NCBI RefSeq assembly: GCF_026340655.1
Contig: NZ_JAPEOZ010000001.1
Span: forward strand, 7,874,001 to 7,938,000
DNA length: 64,000 nt
From: Streptomyces sp. NBC_01275
GTDB lineage: Bacteria > Actinomycetota > Actinomycetes > Streptomycetales > Streptomycetaceae
Reading direction: 5' to 3'
Made by a program: the position numbers and the translations under genes. Shown piece by piece: positions 11,001 through 19,773 of the stretch. Position 1 is the stretch's first letter, and the number at the start of each line of letters is the position of its first letter. The notes beneath the pieces are model-generated. The model saw only the letters and a list, made by a program, of their open reading frames with translations, was not told where the DNA came from and did not search any database.

Positions 11001-11263
11001 AGCTCTTGGCCGAGCCGGTCCTCGTCGAGCGACTGGAGGCTGACGACATGGGTTAGGCCCGGCACGCCCTCGTCGGCAGGGCTGCGCGGGAGACCTTGCT
11101 TGCGGATTGCAGACACAGCCCAGGTGGAGCCTCGGACCTTGACGACCTGACCCGGCTCTGGGAGTGGCGGAACGGCCGCTGCGCTCGGGGTAGTGCTCGC
11201 TGATCCCTGCGGATGCTCCGTAGCGGTCGCCACCTGGGCAGACTCCTTCACCGATGCCGTCAT
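8030..11263 (-). CDS. drmD: DISARM SNF2-like helicase DrmD
   Basis: This SNF2/RapA-like ATPase of about 1077 aa has the P-loop LLADDVGLGKTIEAG near residue 178, a DEAH box VVDEAHHVAP near 293, FLSATPHNG near 340 and the C-terminal motif QRIGRIDRYGQ near 648, then a coiled coil at about 900-1040. DrmD is the hallmark of class 1 DISARM. I chose the ATG at 11263. An ATG at 11383 is also in frame, but the extra 40 codons include a TTA and have weak third-position GC bias, and neither start has a clear ribosome site. It diverges from the XRE/ImmA gene across about 340 bp. Confidence 0.9.
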   Translation of the reverse strand: MTASVKESAQVATATEHPQGSASTTPSAAAVPPLPEPGQVVKVRGSTWAVSAIRKQGLPRSPADEGVPGLTHVVSLQSLDEDRLGQELTVVWELEIGHTVAPNQGLPETVRAEAFDDPNTLAAFVDAVRWGAVTSADADSYQAPFRSGANVEAYQLEPLRRALQSSRTNLLLADDVGLGKTIEAGLVVQELLLRHRARSVIIVCPPSLSLKWQDEMREKFGLDFVIVNSELMAKVRRSHGLNANPFRLFPRVIVSMAWLPSLRAQRLLRDVLADVRSSGTARRYAFDALVVDEAHHVAPASPTTAPGQRGYAVDSHRTTATKKLAEACEHRLFLSATPHNGYSESFTALLEMIDGRRFTRGASIDEKALREVMVRWLKSDLPEKGFKARKLGTLPFTPSEEEQRQFERLERLLTESTRANGKGSGGDIVAMLLKKRFLSSPWSFARTLELYEGADGGDRQLQMDDEDEYYTEVLGSGQSDEEEGSAEHPEFTALRHSKASDPLVAATRSEIASLIEWGRGYEHKPDSRLEKLLSFLSAVCRPDGRHWTNERVVVFTEYAATLDWIAGILRQRGYNDVLEVIQGSTPTEEREKIRARFTESPDKHPVRVLLATDSAGEGIDLQTHCHRLVNFDIPFNPSRLEQRIGRIDRYGQTQNPEIFHFVPVSSSTTYEADMKFMGIIATKVGQATEDLGKVNQVIDAEVQEHFSPTRTTRKPRLTAPDDGNEVITRVLAGGIELNRKLTQLSATYGESKAAMHLTPANARRVVDTALALTSQPPLIEIGDDHTEAQVFEIPNLGRTWQWALRGLDTRLEPGVLRPITFDDQAAQQRTDLVHIHLGHALMQRATRTLRSALFSTDSPVHRVTAVITPDLPQSCVAAVSRLVLVGRGGLRLHEEVFLTGVRLRGQALAESKVEQVLDETLDSEKLLLADEEVRAHLAEQWNDDGARLRSRLLTAMERKSASRQEKVTEALTQRRDSDIARAREIFGAFRINLRESRDRLEQAIRAEEELLFTDDQQKQRRRDLHHMNERLESLGDEEEREIASIRERYSDIRPYVSAAAVVFALTPEDAKNGMVKA

Positions 11264-11568
11264 TGCCGGACTTAAGATCCCCGTTGCGCTTCGCGCCGCC
11301 ACGAGGCACTGGAGGATCACGAAAGCACCAGTATCTACGACCTTGGGTGCGGCCTGCTTCAAGTCGCGCGAACCCGCTGACATCGCTGGTCAGCCGGGTA
11401 CAGGAGTGCCCTCACAGACTGACCCGGGAGGCGTTGGCAGCCACGGGCTCCTGAGACCGGATTCCGCTCGATCTCGGGTCAATGGCGATGCGATCCTCCA
11501 GTTGAAGCTGGTGTCTCCGGCTGGAGAGCAGTACGGGTTCGACACCTGGGGATCGTCTGCCATGCGCC
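11264..11568. other. Divergent intergenic region between drmD and the XRE/ImmA gene
   Basis: About 300 bp with no convincing gene. It must hold the drmD promoter if the ATG at 11263 is correct. The only promoter I could place is the rightward one at 11569-11598, listed separately. ORFs crossing this stretch are antisense reflections of drmD. Confidence 0.5.
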
Positions 11569-11598
11569 TTGAGAACTGGTCAGATGGCGGACTACTGT
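11569..11598 (+). promoter_or_regulatory. Promoter TTGAGA-18-TACTGT, probably giving a leaderless mRNA
   Basis: TTGAGA at 11569-11574 and TACTGT at 11593-11598 are 18 bases apart. The expected start point, 6-7 bases after the -10 box, falls on the GTG at 11605. There is no Shine-Dalgarno sequence before that GTG. Both facts fit a leaderless transcript, a common arrangement for streptomycete regulators. Confidence 0.55.
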
Positions 11599-11604
11599 CC
11601 ACGG

Positions 11605-12711
11605 GTGTCCAGCATCTCCGATCGCGTGAGAAGCCTGATCGAGCAGTCGGGCTTGAGCCTCTACGACTTCGCCGACCAGGCTGACCTCGACGCCGAGCAG
11701 TTCCGTGAGTGCCTCAGCGGCACAAGCCCCTTCTCAACTGTTGATCTCGCGGTCATTGCCGATGAATTCCACGTCTCCATGGACTGGCTGCTCACGGGAG
11801 CCGAGCCCCCACTGGCCGTGGCAGCGAGAACGACAACTGGAAAGGCGGCCGAGGCACTGGCAGCCGCTCGGGACTACGTTGCCCGACGCACCGACCTGGA
11901 CAAGCTCGGCTATACGCAGCCCTGGCGGCCCGTCTCCCCGGCAGCGCCTGCTGGCAGTACCTACGCTGCCCAGGGAGAGGCGCTGGCGAAATCAGCTCGG
12001 AGGGCGGTGGAGCTGCAGGGACGATTGGCAGTCCCGGGCGGCCTGCCGGAACTGATCGAGGCGGTCTTCGGGGCCGATGTGGCTGTCGAGCCGCTGGGCG
12101 ACGGTTTTGACGGCCTCGCTGCCACGGGCCAAGGTGCCAAGCTCATCCTCCTGACTACGACATCTAACCCGGCACGTCAGCGCTTCACTCTCGCGCACGA
12201 ACTCGGGCACCTTCTCGCCGACGACGACCAGGACGTCCACCTCGATCGCGATATCTTCGAACGGGCCCAGAAGATGGACCCGAGCGAGCAGCGAGCCAAC
12301 GCCTTCGCTTCCGTCTTCCTCTTGCCCGAGCAAACGCTGCGCGAAGCAGTCGGTGCAGTGAAATTGACCCGGGAAAGCTTTGCCGCGCTCTGCTGCGACT
12401 TCATGGTCAGCCCTGCGACCCTGGCCTACAGACTGCTCACGCTTCGTGTGATCGACACCGGCGCCTGCGACTACTACAAGCGCATGACCGTGCGCGAGGC
12501 CGCAGTCGTCGCTGACCGCGTGGAAGAACTCGACCGGCAAGTCGCGGCCTCGCAGGAGAAAAGGCTCCCCGGACTTCTTGTACGCGACACGCGCGCTGCC
12601 TACGAGGCCGGCAAGGCGACCTTGCGTCCGTACGCGTCGCTACTCGGCGTTGATGTCGACGAGCTCAGAGACCAGTTAGCGTCCGGACAGGACAACGGCG
12701 GTACAGCATGA
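11605..12711 (+). CDS. XRE-family regulator with ImmA/IrrE metallopeptidase domain
   Basis: A 368-aa protein. Residues 5-65 form an XRE-type helix-turn-helix (LSLYDFADQADLDAEQFREC, then FSTVDLAVIADEF). Residues about 190-260 carry the zinc protease motif RFTLAHELGHLLAD (HELGH) with a later glutamate-containing helix ending in FLLPEQ, as in ImmA/IrrE. Such fusions repress their own operon and may be switched by proteolysis. The GTG at 11605 was chosen because a promoter places the transcript start there; longer forms would begin inside that promoter. It overlaps the PIN-like gene by 4 bases (ATGA), indicating a bicistronic unit, probably toxin-antitoxin-like or a stress switch guarding the defence island. 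Confidence 0.85.
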   Translation: MSSISDRVRSLIEQSGLSLYDFADQADLDAEQFRECLSGTSPFSTVDLAVIADEFHVSMDWLLTGAEPPLAVAARTTTGKAAEALAAARDYVARRTDLDKLGYTQPWRPVSPAAPAGSTYAAQGEALAKSARRAVELQGRLAVPGGLPELIEAVFGADVAVEPLGDGFDGLAATGQGAKLILLTTTSNPARQRFTLAHELGHLLADDDQDVHLDRDIFERAQKMDPSEQRANAFASVFLLPEQTLREAVGAVKLTRESFAALCCDFMVSPATLAYRLLTLRVIDTGACDYYKRMTVREAAVVADRVEELDRQVAASQEKRLPGLLVRDTRAAYEAGKATLRPYASLLGVDVDELRDQLASGQDNGGTA

Positions 12712-13313
12712 GCGACTTCCTGTTCCCGGACAACACCGTCCTGTGCAACTTCGCCGCCGTTGAACGCCTCGATCTGCTTCGCGCGGTCCTGGCCGGCCGC
12801 GGCAAGTGGACCGCGGCTGTGTCGCGGGAGGCCCGCAAATCGGCCGAACAGCTGCCCGCTCTTCACGACCTGAGACAGCAGGGCTGGCTCGGCGAAGCAA
12901 TCCGAGTAACGGCTCCGGATGACGTTGAGAACGTCGGGCACCTTCGCACAGCCGTGTTCGGCGGACAAGCCGACCGGTACCTGCAGCACCTCGGCGAGGC
13001 CGAGACCTGCCACATCATCCAACGCTGGCCCCAGTTCTCCGGTGCATGGTGGATATCGGACGATAAATCCGCTCTGGACTATGCGATTGGGCAGGGCATC
13101 ATGACCGCGGAGACGCTAGACGTGATGCAGCTTGCCGTGAAAGCGGGATTCGTCGCGGCGGAGGACGGCTTTGCCCTAATGCAGAAGATGCGCCAGCTGA
13201 ACCGCTATCCACGGCTTCCCCAGTCTGTCGCCGACCTCACCGTCCTCCCATGGTCGCTCGCTGAACTTTTACCTGGTCAGAGCGACGACGAAGCTACCGC
13301 GCACACCACGTAA
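12708..13313 (+). CDS. PIN-like domain protein paired with XRE/ImmA regulator
   Basis: A 201-aa protein. The N-terminal FPDNTVLCNFA resembles the first acidic motif of PIN nucleases. GEAET near residue 95 and WWISDDKSALDYA near 115 resemble the second and third acidic motifs. PIN proteins are Mg-dependent RNases and often toxins. The ATG overlaps the stop of the preceding regulator, so they are co-translated. The role as toxin or effector is inferred from the pairing; the fold call is by eye. No antitoxin other than the XRE/ImmA protein is visible. Confidence 0.7.
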   Translation: MSDFLFPDNTVLCNFAAVERLDLLRAVLAGRGKWTAAVSREARKSAEQLPALHDLRQQGWLGEAIRVTAPDDVENVGHLRTAVFGGQADRYLQHLGEAETCHIIQRWPQFSGAWWISDDKSALDYAIGQGIMTAETLDVMQLAVKAGFVAAEDGFALMQKMRQLNRYPRLPQSVADLTVLPWSLAELLPGQSDDEATAHTT

Positions 13314-13415
13314 AAACTACCTCCCCAGTCCGTAGGACGGCCCCTGCGCAAGGAGGCAGGCCCATGCGAAGCCCCACCAGCGAGAGTCACCGCGAACAAT
13401 TGCCGAAGAAGAGGC

Positions 13416-14477
13416 TCACCATCGCCAGTCTGGATCGACGCTGAGTTCGTTCCGGTTGGTTGCTTCCTGCGCTATGCGTTGCCCTTTGGCCAGCAGGGCG
13501 TGCGCTGCCTGCCGGAGTTCCTCGGGGAGCCATGCCGTCAGGCTGTGGGCCCGGTCGTTGGCGATGATGTCGCCGGCGTTGGGTTCGCGGGCGAGCAACA
13601 GGCGGTACAGCCCCGTCGCCGGTTCGATAGGTGGCAGTCCGTGCTGGACGCCGTTGATTGAGGCTCTGGCTGGGATGGCGATGCCTTCGGCGTCGAGGTC
13701 GCCGTAGTAGACGATGCGGTGGATGCCAGGGAGCTCAGCGATGTTTTCTACGGATGCTTCGAAGGCTCTTCCGGAGCCGAAGGCGATGTATCCGATGGGG
13801 CCGGGGGCGGCCTTGAGCAGGTTGTGCAAGGTGGCGTAGGTGTCGCTGTTTTCCACTACGAGCATGGTGTCGCCGTCGCCGAGCCTGCGGTGGGCCAGCG
13901 GTGGCGGTTCGCGGTAGGTGGAGAGCTGTTCGAGGGTCAGTCTGCCGGGGGCGAAGAGTGCTCCGGTGATCAGGGTGTCGAGGCGCTTTTCGTGGCGGAA
14001 GATCTCGTGTGAGCGCTCGCGTAGGGGGAGGGGAGCGCGGCGGGCTGGTTGGTCGTGGGTATCCCGGAACCAGCGGTTGCAGGCGAGGAGGTCCTCGGTC
14101 TGGGACACGGTCAACCGGGCATCGTAGGCCCAGTTGAGCTCTGGCCGCCATGACGCATGCTGGCGTGGGGTGGCGGATTTCGCTGGCGGCGCGGTGGGGA
14201 GCCGGAGCTGTTCCGGAAGGGCTGGGCGGCCGGCGTCCCATTTGGTGGGGGAGGTGGGCAGGGCGATGATGCCGTGTTCGGCGATTTCGTACAGGAGTGT
14301 GGCGAGCGTGCTGCGTGCGTTCTCGCCGCTGGCGGCGCCCGGTAGAGCGTCGCGGAATGCCTCGATGAGGGTGGCTCGGCCGACCGTGACGCGGTCGGTG
14401 CGGGCCTGGAGCGCGGCGCTGAGTTGTGCTGCTGCGGGGGAGAGCGGCACTTGGAGTTGTCCCGTGGGGGAGGTCAT
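13416..14477 (-). CDS. jetD: Wadjet-type nuclease subunit JetD (DUF2220, Toprim-like)
   Basis: A 353-aa protein. The N-terminal half (to about residue 120) is winged-helix-like. The C-terminal half has Toprim-type acidic motifs MLVVENSDTYATL near 205 and RIVYYGDLDAEGIAIP near 265, with the glutamate and the DxD expected of a topoisomerase-VI-like nuclease fold. In Wadjet, JetD cuts plasmid DNA extruded by the JetABC condensin. The ATG overlaps the stop of jetC (ATGA), and the order jetA, jetB, jetC, jetD is the standard one. Last gene of the leftward operon; it converges on the PIN-like gene across about 100 bp. Confidence 0.83.
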   Translation of the reverse strand: MTSPTGQLQVPLSPAAAQLSAALQARTDRVTVGRATLIEAFRDALPGAASGENARSTLATLLYEIAEHGIIALPTSPTKWDAGRPALPEQLRLPTAPPAKSATPRQHASWRPELNWAYDARLTVSQTEDLLACNRWFRDTHDQPARRAPLPLRERSHEIFRHEKRLDTLITGALFAPGRLTLEQLSTYREPPPLAHRRLGDGDTMLVVENSDTYATLHNLLKAAPGPIGYIAFGSGRAFEASVENIAELPGIHRIVYYGDLDAEGIAIPARASINGVQHGLPPIEPATGLYRLLLAREPNAGDIIANDRAHSLTAWLPEELRQAAHALLAKGQRIAQEATNRNELSVDPDWRW

Positions 14478-17400
14478 TTAGCGTCGCCCTGCTTCCTGTA
14501 CAGCCGGGCAGAGGTGAGGACACCGACGGGTTCGGGGACGTCTTGGTCTGGAGTGATACGGGGGGCGGGGATGAGAGCGTTGCGTACCTGTTCGTCGAGC
14601 CGGATGAGGGAGAGGCCGCTTCGGGCCTCGGCGTCGTTGCGGAGCTGGATGCGCATGGGGAACCGCGAGATGACGTCCTCGTCACTCAGTCCGGTGGTGT
14701 AGATCAGCTGGATTCCGAGGGCGGCGGCCATCTCCATCTGGATGTCGACGAGGTACCCGGCGTTGGCCCGGCCGATGGGGTTGTCGAGCAGGAGCAGTCC
14801 GCCGTTGCGGGTGCGGCTGCGAGGTCCGGGTGAAGTACGGAGTGCGGCGAGTGCGCAGTACAGGAGGATGGCCCCGGTCAGTTCCTGGCCACCGGAGAAG
14901 ACGCGGCTCATTTCCTCGACGGGGACGCGGTCCAGGCGTTGGGAGGCGTTGGGCTTCATGACCTCGGCGGTGAATCCGCGGGGGACGGCTGCTACGAGGC
15001 AGCGCATGACGACGTCGATGCCCTTGAGCTTGCGAGTGCGTTGATTGCCGGCCAGTGCATCGACGGATTCGTGCATCTGGGCGGCTAGGGCAGTGAGATC
15101 CGGTTTCTTGTAGCGGATGTTGAGGAACTTCTGTCCGGACCAGGGAGCGTCCCCCTCAGGGAAGGCGGAGAAGCGACTGGCCTGGTCGAGGCGCTGCAAA
15201 AGGTCGGTGACGTGGCCGCTGAGTTGTGAGGCGAGGGCCTCGCGGGCCTTGGCCATGCCTTCGAGATCTGAGTTCAGGGCTGCGATGCGAGAGGCCAGTG
15301 CATCGGTCCAGGTGGCAGCCATTGCTGGGATGTGGCGGCTGTCCAGGGCGGAGATCTGCGTACGCAGCGGGATGTCGAGTCCTTCGAATCGGACATCGGC
15401 GGGTACTTCTTTGAGCCGGCTGACGCTTCCTTCCAGGCTTCGCTCTGTCTGGCGGGCTGCGTCCCGGCACGTGGTGTGTGCGGCTGTCACCTGTCGAGCG
15501 GCGAATGCGGCTGCTTCCGCAGTGCCGTCGTAGGGCTCCCGGTCCGGAGGAACGGTTAGGCCATGGACAGCGGTTTCCAGCACCGGGAGGATACGGTCGA
15601 ATGCCGCAAGCTCCTTGGTGGAACTGGCCTGATCGCGGCGGGCGGTGTTGAAGGCTGCGGCGGCAAGACGTTCCTTGTCCTGAGCCGTGTCGAGTTCGCC
15701 CGTGGCCCGGGCCTCCAGCTCGCGGGCCTCAGTAACGGTGGTCGGCGTCCAGGCTGCGGCGTCTTCGTCGTTCAGCGAGACTGCCGAGGTGAGATGCTTG
15801 GAGCGTTCCGCAAGACGGCTCGACTGATCCCGCAGTCGCTGAAGGGCCACGTCGCAGGAGTCGATCTTGGCGGTGAGGGCGCGCAGAATGGCGTCGCGTT
15901 GAACGGGGTCACCGGCCCGTCCATCGCGACTGTGGGCCCATGGCCAGACCTCGTACCTGTTCGGGGACTTTGTTCCATTCTTCCTGGCTCGCGAGCAGAG
16001 CCTTCTGCGCGGCCGTGGCGCGCACTTGCTGGTCCTCGCCGACCTCAACGCCCCTCAGCTCGTCCTGCGCTTGCAGATAGCGATGTTGGAGAGAGGGGAG
16101 GGGCAACAGGGTTGCGTTGGAGGCGTCGTGTGCCTGTTGCGCTTGGGACGTGCTGGTGATCTCTTCGCGCGCCCGGGCGTATCGGTCTGCGGCCTGCTCA
16201 GCTGATTCGATGGCGCGCGCGAGATACAGGATCTCCTCACCCGCCTGGTCGATCTGGCCCGCCAGTAACTCGAGTTCGTTGGTGCGGGCGACCCTCTCGC
16301 CGGCAAGGGTCTTGATCCGGGCCCGTGCTTGGTCGGCAGCGGTCTCCTCCTCCGCCAGGCGAGCCAGATCCTCGGCGATCCTCTGCGCTGCCTTAAGACC
16401 TTCGGTACGGCGTTCGCATTCGTCCTCCGCGACCTCCAGCGCAGTCTCCTGCTCACCTGCTGCGGTGGTGGCTGCGGCCAGTGCGGTCTCGGCCTCTTCA
16501 GCAGAGGTCTCCAGCAGTTCCAGCTGGCCAAGCAGGTCGGACACAGTCCGCATACCGCAGGCATCACGCCAGTTCGCGATCTGGCGCAGAAGGTCTCGTA
16601 CAGCGGTGATGCGCTGTCCGAGCAAGTTCAACTCGCGGGTGACCTCGGTGATGCGGGCGTCGACCGCAGCGCGCTCGTGTGCGGCGGCTTCTTCGTCGTG
16701 GAGGGCGGGGGTAGGTTCGACCACGAATCGTCCGCCGTCGGACGCTGCATGGGTGCTCAGCATCCGTTCTCCGGTGCCGACGGTGACGGCCGCGGAGGGC
16801 AGGGGGCGAAGGCGCTCCACAATGCTCTGGGCTGTGTCCAAGCCGTCGAGACCGCCCACGATGATCCCGCCGACCAGGTCGGGGTGTGTACTGATGACCT
16901 GCTGGCGCTCCGTGGTCGGGACGTTGTCGCGCATCCACTGCCAGCCGGGCACCGCGTGGATCCCGTGGTCCGACAGTTGGCCGCACAGGTCGCGTACCTC
17001 TTCGGCGGCAGGCAGCAGGCCCTCGCTGGTGTCGAGGAGGGAGAGGAGATCCTGATCGTTCTGCAGGTCGATGTGCTTGCGTGTCAGTGCGGTCTCGAGG
17101 CCGCCGGTGCGACGCTCGGCGAGCTGGTGCAGGGCGCCCGCATGGTCACCCAGCCAGCGCAATGCGTCGCCGGCGCCAAGCTCGTCGCTGTTGGCTTCCA
17201 ATAGCTCGGCACACAGCGGGTTGCTGCGGATGGCTACAGCCTGAGCTCGCAGTTGGCTGCTCTCCTCGTCCGCTGCCGTCGCGGCCGCACGCGCGGACCA
17301 GGCCAGTGCTTGTTGCTCCGCCAGTGCGGTGTGGGCGCGGTCCCGTTCGGTTCGGACGCTCTTGCGGACCTGGTCGGCTTCACGCAGCAGCTGCATGCTG

Positions 17401-18932
17401 TGGTGTGCGTGATCCTGGGTGCGGGCGGCGGCATCGGCGGCGCTTTCTTGCGGGGCAAGGAGATCATGTTCCCGGGCGGCGTTAAGGCGTAATGCGAAGG
17501 CGTCGGTCTGCTTCTGTAGGGTGCGGGTTTCCTCCTGGGCAGCGCCTGCCGCGGTGAGTAGCTTGTTGCTGCGGGTACGCCATTGTTCGATCTGTTTCTG
17601 CGTCTCGACTGTGGTGTCTTTGTGCGAGCGGATCGTGTCGCGGGCCTCTTTCTCGGCCCGGGTATAGCCCGCGCGCAGAGCTGCCGCTGCGGCGTCGAGG
17701 GCTTGGACGAAGGGGGCGGCGGTTAGTTCGGCCTGGACGAGGGCCCGCTGGGCACGGTTGTTGTTGTCCAGTGCCTGTGTGTGACGCAGCGCGATCGGGA
17801 CGCTCGCCCACGCCGTCCTCTCATCTTGCGCCTGTTGCCTGTTCTTCTGGGTTTCCTGCTCTTGAGCGGTGATGTCGTCCAGTTCGAGGGTGTGGGAACA
17901 CGCCTGTACGTGCTGGACGCGGGAGTGGGCGAGTTCGCTGGTGCGCTTCGCGGCTTCCAGCGCGCGATGCGTGTCCTTGAGGGTGGTGTTTCTCTCGGCC
18001 TCGGTGGCGGTGAGGGCGGTGTGACGTGCCCGGATCGCGGAGGTGAGGTGAACGAGGTCCTTTTCGGCGTTCTTGGCTGCACCGGCATGCCGGTTGAGCG
18101 TGTCGTGGAGGCCGGCGACGTCCTCGCATGCGTGCTGCATCTCCACCGCGAACTGCCGCTCCCTTTCCCAGAGGGCGCGTTCGTCATGTGCAGCGGCATA
18201 ACCGTGGAAGGCCGTGCCCAGTTCGGTGTACCGGTCATCGTCTGTGGCCTTGCGCAGCAGCCATTCGACGAAGGCGTCGGCGGTGTTGGTGGTGAAGGCT
18301 GCGGCGGCGTCGCTCTCCTTGGCGTTCATCCTGCGCTGCACGTCAAAGAGTTCGGGCTGCAGGCCGAGGCCGCGCTGGTGTTTCTCCCACTTCTCCTGGC
18401 CTTCGACGATGTGCAGTTCGAGCGCTTCCACTCGTTTTTCCCAGTCGCGCAGTTCGGTGCAGTAGTCCTCGTACGGAGTCCAGTGCCCTTGACGGTGGAA
18501 GGGAAGCCGGTCGGCGTCCAGGGCTGCGGAAGGGTGGAAGCTGTAGAAGCAGCGGTGCAGTTTGCCGTCGTGTTCGGGGGCCAGGACCTGTGCGGTGACC
18601 AGCAGGCGTCCGGTGCGGGCGTCGGCCCATTCGAGTACCACGTGCGACGGCTGGGCCATCGAAACGGTGAAGTTGCGTAGTGTCTCCAGATCGCTGTGAC
18701 GGTAGGGGATGGTGGTGCAGGTGATGCCGGTCAGTAAGACGCCTTTGCCGCCGCCGTTCTGCAGCATCACCAGGCTGGCGGGTGCCGGGCGCTGGGCGAC
18801 ATGTCCGGCGTCGGGGATCAGCGAGGCGGTCTCCACTTCGGCGCCGGCGCCGGAGAAGTCCAGGGGTACGTCTTCGTAGCGGGCATCTCGCGGCCCGAAG
18901 TTTCGCAGCAGGATGCGATTGAGCTCATACAT
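14474..18932 (-). pseudogene. jetC: SMC-like ATPase JetC, split by a frameshift
   Basis: Two overlapping frames, 18932-15909 and 16048-14474, together make one SMC/MukB-like protein of about 1490 aa. The first holds the N-terminal ATPase half and long coiled coils; the second holds the second coil and the C-terminal half with FSGGQELTGA and the Walker B LLLLDNPIG. Frame one ends at a TGA at 15909-15911 that is followed by C; moving +1 there restores the protein (WTGR, then DPVQRD). The P-loop near residue 62 reads NGGGKGVLL, so the Ser/Thr normally after the lysine is Gly. A sequencing error, a programmed shift or a dead gene are all possible. The start ATG has AAGGACC 7 bases upstream. Confidence 0.8.
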
Positions 18933-18957
18933 GAAAGAGGTCCTTGCAGTAGGGCGG

Positions 18958-19773
18958 TCAGCTGAACAGGTCGGTTACCGGCGTGTTCTCGGTCGGCGAC
19001 GGGGGGTCGTCCGGTGATGGCTGGTCGTGGTTGGGTGTGCCGTCCGTGGGGAGCGCTGCGACTCCCAGTGCTGCGAGTTCCTCCAGCATGTCCCGCGCGG
19101 CCTGGTCGCGGATCTGCAGTCGGTACTTGACGTTGGTGACATATGTGCCGGCGTCTTCGTCGCTGACCTTGCGTACGAAGCCGTGGCTCTCCAAATGCGC
19201 GAACGCCTTTTTCACCAGTGCTCTCGTCGAGGCTCGTGGGGCCCTGTCGGTCTGCGTCTTTCCCGTGGCGTTCCGGCGCAGGTAGGCCCGCCACAGTCCT
19301 TCCAGCCCCGGCTGATCGGAGGGTGGATCAACATCTGCGTCACTCTGTGCAAGGCGGCGTTCGATGGTCGACGCCAGGACCCGGACCTCTTCATCGACCT
19401 GCTTGACTGAGATCCGGCCGACATGCTCGTCATCGTCGAGGTCTTCGGGACGGGGGAAGACCATGGCGGCGATGGTCAGCTGGGCCAGCAGGTACAGGGG
19501 GCGATCGGCGGTCTGCGGGACGAGGTCGGAGACGGACACCCCGAAGTCGGTCTCGGGCGTGGTGCCCAGGACCAACCCGGTCATGGGATGAACTTCCAGC
19601 ACCGTCAGGTCGAATCCCTGGGCGACCTTGCGCACTACCTGCGCGAAGTCCGGCTCAGTGTCGAAGCGTTGGACGAGTCGGGCGTAGTCGCCAGAGCGAG
19701 CGGGCGCTTTGCGGCGGGCCATGGCGAAGGCGACCATCCGGGCAGCCTCGGCAGCATCCTCGTGACGGTTCAT
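18958..19773 (-). CDS. jetB: Wadjet JetB / MukE-like winged-helix subunit
   Basis: A 271-aa protein whose size, position and helix-rich content fit the MukE/MksE-like KITE subunit that bridges kleisin and SMC arms. A winged-helix segment lies at about residues 165-245 (RALVKKAFAHLESHGFVRKV, then a beta wing ending in YRLQIRD). The acidic linker near 100-160 and Pro-rich tail are low complexity. The ATG overlaps the jetA stop (ATGA), and jetC follows 25 bases downstream. The assignment rests mainly on operon position; sequence identity to named JetB proteins could not be tested. Confidence 0.75.
   Translation of the reverse strand: MNRHEDAAEAARMVAFAMARRKAPARSGDYARLVQRFDTEPDFAQVVRKVAQGFDLTVLEVHPMTGLVLGTTPETDFGVSVSDLVPQTADRPLYLLAQLTIAAMVFPRPEDLDDDEHVGRISVKQVDEEVRVLASTIERRLAQSDADVDPPSDQPGLEGLWRAYLRRNATGKTQTDRAPRASTRALVKKAFAHLESHGFVRKVSDEDAGTYVTNVKYRLQIRDQAARDMLEELAALGVAALPTDGTPNHDQPSPDDPPSPTENTPVTDLFS

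Noticed and set aside
11520..11560. GGTTCGA sequence suggesting a tRNA T-arm
   Set aside because: Flanking bases do not form the T-stem or an acceptor stem.
13364..13444. 26-codon frame with AGGAGG 7 bases before its ATG
   Set aside because: It runs into the 3' end of jetD on the opposite strand and has no recognisable product; the good site alone is not enough.
15905..15925. Programmed +1 frameshift in jetC as the preferred explanation
   Set aside because: The TGA-C context fits, but the P-site codon CGG pairs poorly after slipping and no clear upstream stimulatory site was found; kept only as a possibility.
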